A stretch of DNA of 19,315 nt from DATDXV01 sp035289205 (lineage in GTDB: Archaea > Aenigmatarchaeota > Aenigmatarchaeia > Aenigmatarchaeales > DATDXV01), in contig DATDXV010000046.1 of the NCBI GenBank assembly GCA_035289205.1, positions 1 through 19,315 of the forward strand, given 5' to 3'. Below the pieces are notes generated by a model, which did no database searches, had not been told where the DNA came from, and saw only the letters and a list, made by a program, of their open reading frames with translations. Position numbers and translations under genes: made by a program. Below, in pieces: positions 13,163 through 19,315 of this stretch. Each line of letters begins with the position of its first letter. The first letter of the stretch is position 1.

Positions 13163-14212
13163 ATGGTCTCTGCTGCGGAAAGAATCAAGGAGGACTCCGA
13201 TATAATCAGATCCTTCAAGAAAGGACAGAGGGAGTTCCATGATATCGTCATGATACCTGAGAAGGGAAAGACAACTTCCATATTTGAGGGAGTTGACCTC
13301 CGCGGGATAAAAATGATCGACTGCACCATGATAAACTCCGATTTCAGGAACGCGAACCTAGAGGACTCAGACTTCTCTGGATCAGACCTTGCGGACTCCA
13401 ACTTCAGCGGAGCCAATCTCGCAAGGGCAAACTTCTCTGATTGCAACTTGTTCAACGCCATCATGATAGGCGCAATAACAGACGGCACAAACTTCACGAA
13501 TGCGGACTTCTCTTCAGCCCAGATTGGAGACCTTTCGAATGCGATCACAAACGGGGCAAAGTTCAAGTCCGACAAGGTAAGGATGACCGACCAGGAGATC
13601 CTGCAGAGATATAGGGAGGGGGAAAGGACGTTCGTTGACGTAAATGCGTCCAACAATGATTTCGCTGATGCTGCGCTGAGAGGAGCAGTGTTCAAGAACT
13701 GCAACCTCCACTACACATGGTTTCGCGGAGCAGACCTGACAGACGCGCAGTTCATCAGCTGCGACCTTACGGACTGCGGCTTCCAGAAGGCGACAATCAG
13801 GAACACAAGCTTCGAAAAGTCCAACCTATTCTGGTCAAGCTTCTCCGGAGCTTTCATAGAGAAAGCAAGCTTCCGCGGCGCGAACATGACCTGGATGGTA
13901 CTAACTGGGGTTGACCTCTCCTCATCAGACCTGACAGGGGCAGACTTCTCCTGGTCGCTTATGACAGACACTGAAGTGTCGGAGAGGCAGATGATGGCAA
14001 TGGACCCCGACATGATTTCGACAGCCAAGATGGACAAGGTCAAGGAAAAGGAATCGTTTTCTGGAAGGCTTGGCGGAACATACGCAGGAAGGGTGGGCGG
14101 AGGAACATACGGAGCGAACTTCTCTGAAGGCAGCTACGGGTCTTCTGCTGGGGAAGGCGCAGTTTATGGGGGAAGGAAGAAAGGGGATTCCGACGAAGTA
14201 GCCTACGGCTGA
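13163..14212 (+). CDS. Pentapeptide-repeat protein with duplicated preface motif and Gly/Tyr-rich tail
   Basis: The 349 residues form two pentapeptide blocks (about 38-137 and 160-265), with units such as SDFRN, ANLED, SDFSG, SDLAD, ANLAR, ADLTD, CDLTD, ANMTW and SDLTG. These predict right-handed quadrilateral beta-helix coils. Each block is preceded by the same helical motif: DIIRSFKKGQREFHDIV (13-29) and QEILQRYREGERTFVDV (144-160), showing internal duplication. Residues about 300-349 are a low-complexity tail rich in Gly, Tyr, Ser and Arg (GGTYAGR, GGGTYGANF, GSYGSS, YGGRKK). Such proteins serve as scaffolds or DNA mimics; the target is unknown. The leaderless ATG lies 26 bases after TTTTATTA (13133-13140). 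Divergent from metK. Confidence 0.9.
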   Translation: MVSAAERIKEDSDIIRSFKKGQREFHDIVMIPEKGKTTSIFEGVDLRGIKMIDCTMINSDFRNANLEDSDFSGSDLADSNFSGANLARANFSDCNLFNAIMIGAITDGTNFTNADFSSAQIGDLSNAITNGAKFKSDKVRMTDQEILQRYREGERTFVDVNASNNDFADAALRGAVFKNCNLHYTWFRGADLTDAQFISCDLTDCGFQKATIRNTSFEKSNLFWSSFSGAFIEKASFRGANMTWMVLTGVDLSSSDLTGADFSWSLMTDTEVSERQMMAMDPDMISTAKMDKVKEKESFSGRLGGTYAGRVGGGTYGANFSEGSYGSSAGEGAVYGGRKKGDSDEVAYG

Positions 14213-14299
14213 ACTGTTATAACTACATAGTAGTGATATCTTTATAAACTCTATAACTATACTATTATATGTAGCTTCTAGCTACTGAATGACGATTTT
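14213..14299 (+). promoter_or_regulatory. A/T-rich promoter region with repeated TATAACTA and a small hairpin
   Basis: The gap before the coiled-coil gene holds TATAACTAC (14217-14225) and TATAACTAT (14252-14260) as near-direct repeats, TTTATAAA (14241-14248) and TTATAT (14266-14271). The inverted pair GTAGC (14271-14275) and GCTAC (14281-14285) adds a dyad 15 bases before the start. Any of the TATA-like strings could be the promoter; the repeats suggest regulator binding. Confidence 0.35.
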
Positions 14300-15442
14300 A
14301 TGCCAGACGAAAAGCCGAACTATGCGGGCGTTAGGAAGAAAATGAAAGAAACAGATGATCCTATAGAAGCCTTGAGCATAGGTATCCCAGTTCTATCCTC
14401 TCTGTACAAAGATACAATTGACGGAAACGTAAAGCCAGAGCTTGGAAATGCGCTGCTGGAAGAGTTTAGTTTTGCAGTAGAGAGGACAAAGAACAAGGAT
14501 GCGCATTACAATCAGGAACGTGAAGCAGCTCTCGCAAAGCTCAAAGAGCTGAGCGACCAGATGGCGGAAGCGCATAAGATGATGCAGAGCCAAAGGGTCA
14601 CGCACAAGGGAAAAATGGAAGAGATGGAAACAAGATCCAAGGATCAGACGGAATCGCTTGAAAACAGATATAAATCGGATATCGACTCTTTAAAATCTAA
14701 TTTTGCAACGGAAGCCGAAAAAGGCAAGAAGATAATCGATCGCCTAATGACAGAGCTTGGCGAAAAAGAGGTTTATGTGCAGGAACTGCAATCTAGGGGC
14801 GTAACGCTTGAAACAGAAAAGTTCATGACAGAAGAGAAGCTGAAGAAAATACAGGAAGAGGCTGATGAAATGAATAAGGAGATTCACGCTTCTAGGGATA
14901 AGATGAAAGAGCTTGAAGCTAAATCTCAGGCAGAGCTGCAGGCTGCACAGGATAAGATGAAAGAGCTTGAAGTTAAGGCCCAGGAATATGACGGCATAAT
15001 GCAGCAGATAAAGAAAGGCGAATATGTTACTCAGGTTGCTGTTGAGGCAAAGGAGCAGGAAGCGTTGCAGAGGGGTATTATGTCCGGAAGGGTGCAGGCC
15101 TCCATTGATTCTGTTGCACCGAGTTCTAAATATCTGGAGTATGAGCTTTTGCATATATCCAGACCGGATCACAGCGTTCTGGATGAATTAAGGGCTAGCG
15201 CAGACATTGCAAGTGAGCTTAGGGAGGATGTTCAGAGGAAGGACAGCGAAATAGGCATGAAGGATGGCCAGGTAGCTGAACTGCAGAGTGAAGTAAGAAG
15301 TCTGCTGTCGCAGATAAAAAATGCTGAAAGGAGAGCTGGTGATTCTGTCGAAAGGGAGAAATACACAAAGGCTCTAGAGCAGATAGCCGCGTTGAACGAA
15401 GAGCTTATGGAACTTAGGAAGAGGGTTCCTGCTGACAAATAA
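14300..15442 (+). CDS. Long coiled-coil hypothetical protein (380 aa)
   Basis: An N-terminal helical region (1-70, with IEALSIGIPVLSSLYKDTI) is followed by an extended coiled coil (about 70-265) of Glu/Lys/Gln-rich heptads. After a short non-helical section (about 268-295, SSKYLEYELLHISRPDHS) comes a second coil (about 296-376). Within the first coil, DKMKELE occurs twice, 18 residues apart, and the DNA copies (14897-14918 and 14951-14972) are identical over 22 bases, indicating a recent internal duplication. No signal peptide, membrane helix or known family was recognised; a structural or tethering role is inferred. The gene converges with the MBL gene, with five bases between stops. Confidence 0.78.
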   Translation: MPDEKPNYAGVRKKMKETDDPIEALSIGIPVLSSLYKDTIDGNVKPELGNALLEEFSFAVERTKNKDAHYNQEREAALAKLKELSDQMAEAHKMMQSQRVTHKGKMEEMETRSKDQTESLENRYKSDIDSLKSNFATEAEKGKKIIDRLMTELGEKEVYVQELQSRGVTLETEKFMTEEKLKKIQEEADEMNKEIHASRDKMKELEAKSQAELQAAQDKMKELEVKAQEYDGIMQQIKKGEYVTQVAVEAKEQEALQRGIMSGRVQASIDSVAPSSKYLEYELLHISRPDHSVLDELRASADIASELREDVQRKDSEIGMKDGQVAELQSEVRSLLSQIKNAERRAGDSVEREKYTKALEQIAALNEELMELRKRVPADK

Positions 15443-15447
15443 TTAAT

Positions 15448-16098
15448 TTATAATTCTAAATATTCTCCGATCTTGATTGGATGGAAAGATATCCCATCTG
15501 CCTTAAGTTTGCCGTCGCACATTGCGTACATCCTCTCAAGCATGAAGTCCTTGATTATAGCATCATGTATTGGTATGACATGCGAAGGTTTCAGGCTCTT
15601 TGCAAAATGCAAAGCATCTACGACTCTTGCCCACGGTCCTGCTATTGGCAGGGCAACAATTTCTATCTCTTTGAGTCCGTGTACATCAAATGAATCGCCA
15701 GGCTGAAGCAGCCTGTCGTTTATGGCGAATGCAAGGTTGTGCGGAAGCTCTGCGGGTATAGGACCGTGCGGCGCTTCATATGCAGCTATCTTGAAACCCT
15801 CAACGGTTTTTGTTTCATTCGGGGAAATCTTTTCGTGCTTTATTCCATCCTGCTCCATCAACGCTCCGATCTCATGATTTGCAAGGACCTTTGCAGGCTT
15901 CAGCGACAGTATTGTTTTCAGGGCTTGAGGAAAGTAATGGTCAGGATGCTTATGCGTTATGAGAATGACATCCACAGGGCCTATATCCTCCGGTTTTATT
16001 TTTCCCTCCACGAAAGAAAATGTCCCAGGATCCATCAAGAGTCTCTTCTCGCCCTCTTCAATGAGAATGCATGAGTGCAAAAACTTCTTTACGATCAT
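15448..16098 (-). CDS. MBL-fold metallo-hydrolase (UlaG-like)
   Basis: The 216 residues show the metallo-beta-lactamase ligands: THKHPDHYF (His49, His51, Asp53, His54), His111 in APHGP, Asp135 in PGDSFD and His178 in PIHDA. They bind two metal ions in a cytosolic hydrolase. The short size, the opening SCILIEEGEKRLLMDPG and the HPDH motif fit the UlaG-like group that hydrolyses lactones, phosphodiesters or related compounds; the substrate is not evident. The leaderless ATG is 26 bases from AATTTATTC (about 16119-16128) on the minus strand. The neighbouring coiled-coil gene ends five bases away and is convergent, so it is not an operon partner. Confidence 0.9.
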   Translation of the reverse strand: MIVKKFLHSCILIEEGEKRLLMDPGTFSFVEGKIKPEDIGPVDVILITHKHPDHYFPQALKTILSLKPAKVLANHEIGALMEQDGIKHEKISPNETKTVEGFKIAAYEAPHGPIPAELPHNLAFAINDRLLQPGDSFDVHGLKEIEIVALPIAGPWARVVDALHFAKSLKPSHVIPIHDAIIKDFMLERMYAMCDGKLKADGISFHPIKIGEYLEL

Positions 16099-16172
16099 GG
16101 AATAACTGCAACGTTCAAGAATAAATTGCTTACTTTCGATAGCTTCTTATAAATTTCCATGAAGCTTCTTGC

Positions 16173-16373
16173 ATGGTTGCAAGAGAATCCTTCAAGCAAG
16201 ATATGCTTGATCTTTTTTGGAAGTTTGTCTGCGAACGCCAGAAAATCTGGCACAGGAGGTTTGTTGAAAAGTTGCCTCAGCCTTGGACTGATGACAAAAT
16301 AATGCAGGCAGATGAAGAAGAAAATTCGAGCCAAGAATATAATGTTCTGTCACTAGATACCTTTATATTGTAG
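16173..16373 (+). pseudogene. Truncated helical domain of the thymine-hypermodification / 5-hmdU DNA kinase type
   Basis: Residues about 8-45, from DLFWKFVCERQKIWHRRF to LPQPWTDDKIM, closely resemble the opening of the helical domain found in alpha-glutamyl/putrescinyl-thymine pyrophosphorylases and 5-hydroxymethyl-dU DNA kinases, as remembered. There, FW.F..ERQ.I..RR....PPWT.DPIL is followed by YRFTN.YRE.DR. Here the match stops after WTDDKIM, and an unrelated acidic tail (ADEEENSSQEYNV) leads to a TAG, so the protein (66 aa against 250 or more) lacks most of the domain. A TATA-like TTATAAATT (16147-16155) lies about 22 bases before the ATG, so it may still be transcribed. It is either a decayed gene or a miniature derivative; those base-modification enzymes are mainly viral. 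Confidence 0.5.
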
Positions 16374-16400
16374 GTTATTTCTCTTTCATATGCTGATAAA

Positions 16401-17348
16401 ATGAAAATGCAGCTGCCATTATTTGCACTGGTTGCAGTGGTGCTTACAAGCATGTGCGTCAATCAGCAAAACCAATATGAACAGCAATCACAGGAACAGA
16501 TATCAAGCGAGCAGGAGAATACTGTTCAAACTTCCGGATTTGATCCGGCTTCATTTGGAAAACCTAATCCAAGAATAAAACAGCAGATACCTCCATGTTG
16601 CAATCATCCCTATTGGCATAATGTTTACAGGGCGTTCTCTGACGATGGCGTTTCATTCCAGAAGGAAGGAACGCTCTTGAAGGAGCATGCGAGCGTTCCA
16701 GCAATCCTGCAGAAGGACGACGGGAGCTTCATACTTTACTATGTTGACGGGGAATATGACACAACAGGTTGTTCTGTTTCTCAGGACGGGAAGACGTTCA
16801 CAGCAGGGAACTGCAGGATTTATGGATTCACGGAAGAGAAGGCATGGGATCCCTATGTCATCAAGATCAACAGCAGCTTCTACAGGATGTACTTCTTCGC
16901 TCCCAAACCAAGCGGGGAGAACAGGATCATGAGCGCGATATCAAAAGACGGCATCAGCTGGCTGCAGGAGCCTGGAATAAGGTTCCAGTATCAGGGGGTT
17001 CTTGATCCTGCTGTGATAAGGTTCGATGGGCAGTGGAGGATGTACATGGGGGATAATACACAAAGCAGTCCTTTGATCATAGTTGCAAATAGCAGCGACG
17101 GCCTGAATTTTGCGAAGGAGTACGAGCTTGATCTCGGCGGAAATGTCCCGGAGATTGTCAAGCTTGACAATGGCCAGTATGCATTGTATTTCTGCAAGGA
17201 CGGTATTTCCTATGTCACATCCTCCAGCGGCTATGTCTGGTCTTCGGCGAAGCAGGCTCTCTCACCTGAAGCACAGAAGATTGTCTGCGACCCCAGCATA
17301 ATCAAGCTCCAGGACGGAAAATGGGCAATGTACTACAAGACGCAGTAG
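16401..17348 (+). CDS. Secreted/lipoprotein-like five-bladed beta-propeller protein (GH43/GH32-like fold)
   Basis: Residues 1-19 (LPLFALVAVVLTSMC) form a signal-like helix ending in Cys19, a candidate lipid-attachment site although the residue before it is Met rather than Gly/Ala/Ser. A Gln/Ser/Glu-rich tether (21-45) follows. The remainder shows five similar blades: VPAILQKDDGSFILYY, WDPYVIKI...YRMYFF, LDPAVIRFDGQWRMYM, VPEIVKLDNGQYALYF and CDPSIIKLQDGKWAMYY. This is the five-bladed propeller of glycoside-hydrolase families 32/43/62/68 and relatives. Blades 1 and 4 have Val-Pro where the others have Asp-Pro, so catalytic activity is uncertain; carbohydrate binding is a fair alternative. Located outside the cell, anchored to the membrane. 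ATG at 16401 (or 16407). Confidence 0.78.
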   Translation: MKMQLPLFALVAVVLTSMCVNQQNQYEQQSQEQISSEQENTVQTSGFDPASFGKPNPRIKQQIPPCCNHPYWHNVYRAFSDDGVSFQKEGTLLKEHASVPAILQKDDGSFILYYVDGEYDTTGCSVSQDGKTFTAGNCRIYGFTEEKAWDPYVIKINSSFYRMYFFAPKPSGENRIMSAISKDGISWLQEPGIRFQYQGVLDPAVIRFDGQWRMYMGDNTQSSPLIIVANSSDGLNFAKEYELDLGGNVPEIVKLDNGQYALYFCKDGISYVTSSSGYVWSSAKQALSPEAQKIVCDPSIIKLQDGKWAMYYKTQ

Positions 17349-17441
17349 TGCAAAAGCCCCAAACATCCCTGTGAAATACATAATCTGAAATCTAGATCAT
17401 AAGTTCAAAATCGTTTTTAATATCCACTTGCATCAGTTAGC

Positions 17442-17753
17442 ATGTCCCAGGCAACTGCCATAGACCATATTGCGATTTATGTTTCGGATATGGACAATGC
17501 AAAGAAGTTCTTCATAGAGGGCTTGGGACTGACGATACACGGAGATTATGGAAACGAGTTCTTCATGGAAGTTGGCGCGCAGCTCCTTGCCATCTTCAAG
17601 GGCAGGAACAGGACGCAGACGTTCAACCACATTGCCTTGAGGGTCAATGACTTTACTGGTGTGAAGAGGAGGCTCGAAAGGCTGGGTTACAATGTATACA
17701 AGCAGGACATGGTGGATGGACCGGACGGAATAAGGGTGCAGCTGGTTCAGTAG
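17442..17753 (+). CDS. VOC-superfamily (glyoxalase-like) protein
   Basis: The 103 residues make two beta-alpha-beta modules: IDHIAIYVSDMDNAKKFFIEGLGL...FMEVGAQLLAIF, and NHIALRVNDFTGVKRRLERLGYNV...GPDGIRVQLVQ. His9 and His63 in the paired IDHIA/FNHIA strands, with a terminal strand lacking the usual Glu (VQLVQ has Gln), suggest an altered or absent metal site. The reaction is unknown. The leaderless ATG is 24 bases after TTTTTAATA (17414-17422). It converges with the transglutaminase-like gene; the stops are 10 bases apart. It is distinct from the VOC protein at 10504 and shares only the fold. Confidence 0.87.
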   Translation: MSQATAIDHIAIYVSDMDNAKKFFIEGLGLTIHGDYGNEFFMEVGAQLLAIFKGRNRTQTFNHIALRVNDFTGVKRRLERLGYNVYKQDMVDGPDGIRVQLVQ

Positions 17754-17763
17754 GCTCTAAAGA

Positions 17764-18471
17764 TTAGAAGTCTTCGGGCCTCTCATATGCCCATTTGTCT
17801 GCGCTGTTTGCGCTCCGCAGAATTCCGCAGAAGTCCTGCATTACATCCAAGATGTAGATTGTATCATCTGTCATATTCTGTGCCCTTGTCCATGCATGGC
17901 CGCCGCGATGGTTCGTGTTTCTGTCAACGCTTATCTTCCAATTCTGAAGATGGCCTTCCTGCTGGAACATCTCAAGAACGGCTCCGCATGCAAGCGCATC
18001 ATGCCTGCAGACACCCATACCCGCTGAGAGAAAAGAATCAAGAGCGATTTTAGCATCGTCAGTGGCATTGTTTTTTGCCAGAAGTTCTTTAACAGCTTCC
18101 AAGTCCTGCCTAGGCATAGTTTCCTTTACAGCAGCGAACGTTCCAATGAATGCATCGCTGGGATGATAGGTCTCCCTTCCTGTAGCAGGATCAATGAAAT
18201 AGAAGTCATCCCCTGTTTCCGGGTCGCATGCATAAGATCTGGCTTTCACCTTTGCCAGTTGGTGTAATTTGGGAAGCTCTCCATACTTTGCATCAACAAC
18301 AACAGCCTCTCTGCTGCTTTCCCCGAGATATACGCCTCCTAGAATAGGAGAGTTCCTATGAATAATATGCCTTCCTTGATATGTTCCGTCTGGGTCTAAT
18401 TTGCCCTCTTTTTCCAAACGATCCACGCTAATTACTGTCCTGTTCCAGTTGTTCATAATATCACTTGGCAA
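17764..18471 (-). CDS. Transglutaminase-like (papain-fold) cysteine enzyme
   Basis: The C-terminal half holds a transglutaminase-core triad: Cys155 in GVCRHDALACGAVLEMF, His192 in GGHAWTR and Asp209 in YILDVMQD. The GxCRHxA variant is common in bacterial and archaeal transglutaminase-like proteins, which act as proteases, amidases or acyl-transferases. The N-terminal 130 residues (with DPETGDDFYFIDPATGRETYHPSD) are not recognised. No signal peptide, so probably cytosolic. The ATG at 18471 overlaps the end of the CYTH gene by 11 bases (ATG at 18456 would not overlap), so it is translated from the same minus-strand message as the CYTH protein, a pairing that hints at a shared pathway. Confidence 0.8.
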   Translation of the reverse strand: MPSDIMNNWNRTVISVDRLEKEGKLDPDGTYQGRHIIHRNSPILGGVYLGESSREAVVVDAKYGELPKLHQLAKVKARSYACDPETGDDFYFIDPATGRETYHPSDAFIGTFAAVKETMPRQDLEAVKELLAKNNATDDAKIALDSFLSAGMGVCRHDALACGAVLEMFQQEGHLQNWKISVDRNTNHRGGHAWTRAQNMTDDTIYILDVMQDFCGILRSANSADKWAYERPEDF

Positions 18472-19018
18472 GATTCCTGTTCTTGTATTTAGGATCTTTG
18501 CTTACATCTCGTCCAAGTTGCGGGATCCTGTATAGGTGTTCTTCGCTGGGAACCTCTATCTCTGCAACAATTAAATCTCTTCCGTCTATGTAAACATCAA
18601 ACTCAACCTTATGCGAGCCCAGTTTCCTTTCAAGCCTCTTCTTTGCCACCCTTCTTCCTTCAGTCAGAGGCCAAAGGTCCATAAAAAGCTCCATAGGGAT
18701 CTGTTTTTCTACTTCCTCCCTGGATGTCATACCTCTTCCCTTCATTGCAAGGTAGTATTTTCCCGACTTCCTGCGAATCCTTGCATCCATAGGTTCAAAA
18801 TTAACATTCATTTCTGCCCTTTCAGCGATTTCCCTTGCATTCCCAACAGGCAGATACCCCTGCCTTATAGGTTCGCCGTTTGCTAAAACATTGATTCTCA
18901 GGGAAGCTACTGTGTCATAAAGAAAACTAAGGGCCTTTTCAGAATAATCCTTGCCGTCTTCCCAGATGAGAAACTTCTTTTCGATCTCTTTGGGTATAGG
19001 AATCCTACCTGCCTTCAA
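18461..19018 (-). CDS. CYTH-domain protein (triphosphate tunnel metalloenzyme)
   Basis: The CYTH signature ExExK is present as EIEKK (Glu11, Glu13, Lys15). Further tunnel strands follow: DARIRRKSGKYYLAMKG, REEVEKQIP, RRVAKKRLERKLGSHKVEFDVYIDG, DLIVAEIEVPS and the closing GRDVSKDPKYKNRNLA. Acidic and basic residues lining an eight-strand barrel bind triphosphates with Mg2+ or Mn2+. Family activities are inorganic or thiamine triphosphatase and class IV adenylate cyclase; the sequence does not choose between them. Only a TTG (19016-19018) can start the frame before the ExExK motif. It lies inside the preceding 49-residue gene (14-base overlap), so translation is probably coupled. Cytosolic. Confidence 0.87.
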   Translation of the reverse strand: MKAGRIPIPKEIEKKFLIWEDGKDYSEKALSFLYDTVASLRINVLANGEPIRQGYLPVGNAREIAERAEMNVNFEPMDARIRRKSGKYYLAMKGRGMTSREEVEKQIPMELFMDLWPLTEGRRVAKKRLERKLGSHKVEFDVYIDGRDLIVAEIEVPSEEHLYRIPQLGRDVSKDPKYKNRNLAK

Positions 19019-19154
19019 ATATAGCTCTCGTGAATCTTCCCAGAATAGGCAACTGCGTTTCCTGCAGCTCTATCAGCTCTCTTGGGTCAGTTGCAGAGGC
19101 GAAAGCTGCATAAGTCATGCTTCCCTTTCTTCCCAAATAGGTTTTTCCAGACAT
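19005..19154 (-). CDS. Small hypothetical protein (49 aa) in the CYTH operon
   Basis: ATG at 19152-19154 follows the TAA of the upstream gene by one base (TAATATG) and the frame ends in TAG at 19005-19007, inside the CYTH start region. A longer frame beginning at 19193 exists, but it would overlap the upstream coding sequence by 38 bases. The product has a basic N-terminus (MSGKTYLGRKG) and a helical acidic middle (DPRELIELQETQLP). No family was recognised. Its tight packing between two genes argues that it is real. Confidence 0.55.
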   Translation of the reverse strand: MSGKTYLGRKGSMTYAAFASATDPRELIELQETQLPILGRFTRAIFEGR

Positions 19155-19155
19155 A

Positions 19156-19314
19156 TTACTTCTCCTGAACATAACTCCATTTTGAGGCAGCATAGACAGG
19201 GTCAGAGTTAAAATCCAGCCTCATCTGTTCCTCCATCCTCTGCTCCTCATAGCGATCGAGCCAGACAGAGCTAACCAAGCCTTCTCCTAGAATAGTCCTG
19301 ATCAGAGGTTCTGT
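19156..19314 (-). CDS. C-terminal end of an unknown protein (partial, starts beyond the right edge)
   Basis: An open minus-strand frame enters from the right edge and ends in TAA at 19156-19158. The visible 52 residues include TEPLIRTILGEGLVSSVWL, the acidic/Met-rich helix DRYEEQRMEEQMRLDF and the end PVYAASKWSYVQEK. No family can be named from this piece. It is the first visible gene of a four-gene minus-strand operon, with one base between its stop and the next ATG. Confidence 0.62.
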   Translation of the reverse strand, partial: TEPLIRTILGEGLVSSVWLDRYEEQRMEEQMRLDFNSDPVYAASKWSYVQEK

Positions 19315-19315
19315 T

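Noticed and set aside
13138..13704. Minus-strand 188-codon ORF rich in Ser/Leu
   Set aside because: Antisense reading of the repetitive pentapeptide gene; periodic codons keep the opposite frame open.
14744..15172. Minus-strand 142-codon Leu/Phe-rich ORF
   Set aside because: Antisense to the coiled-coil gene; apparent hydrophobicity is an artefact of the Glu/Lys codons.
19155..19193. N-terminal extension of the 49-residue protein to the ATG at 19193
   Set aside because: It would overlap the upstream coding frame ending at 19156; ATG at 19154 sits one base after that stop.

Overview
The window looks archaeal. Coding strands favour AGA/AGG for arginine and ATA for isoleucine. Most first-of-operon genes have an A/T-rich TATA-like element centred about 22-29 bases before the start codon, which implies leaderless transcripts. 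Internal operon genes abut or overlap and sometimes carry a GAGGT-type ribosome site. Small compact genes, many hypotheticals and a bacterial-type methionine adenosyltransferase suggest a DPANN-like or otherwise small-genome archaeon; that lineage guess is inference. No rRNA, tRNA, CRISPR array or transposase was recognised.

Layout. 1-2565: a DNA-processing corner, with a restriction-like PD-(D/E)XK protein cut by the left edge, a 24-codon remnant of another PD-(D/E)XK nuclease, and a RecB-like/RNase H-like two-nuclease protein. 2616-5071: a HAD phosphatase, an AT-rich membrane-anchored metzincin-type zinc protease, a possible 54-residue microprotein and two small Cys-rich proteins. 5152-9188: the most unusual block. 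Two paralogous RecA-fold proteins without a Walker A motif (DUF835/DUF7504-like) lie beside small three-helix membrane proteins, one of which carries a HAMP domain. Between them are a small coiled-coil/winged-helix gene with a dyad at its promoter, an M23 peptidase and a DUF998 membrane protein. This looks like a split sensor/signalling module present twice.

9262-11623: a coiled-coil protein, a VOC protein and a PIN-like nuclease; the last two diverge from one symmetrical TATA element. 11690-13073: bacterial-type MetK followed by a 60-residue Cys-rich two-helix membrane protein. 13163-15442: a pentapeptide-repeat protein with a Gly/Tyr-rich tail, and a long coiled-coil protein. 15448-17753: a UlaG-like MBL hydrolase, a truncated piece of a thymine-hypermodification/5-hmdU-kinase-type helical domain, a secreted five-bladed beta-propeller protein and a second VOC protein. 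17764-19315: a minus-strand operon of four overlapping or abutting genes (cut gene, 49-residue protein, CYTH triphosphate-tunnel enzyme, transglutaminase-like cysteine enzyme).

The only stretch above 300 bases without a confident gene is 4132-4443. It holds the possible 54-residue ORF and A/T-rich promoter-like sequence.
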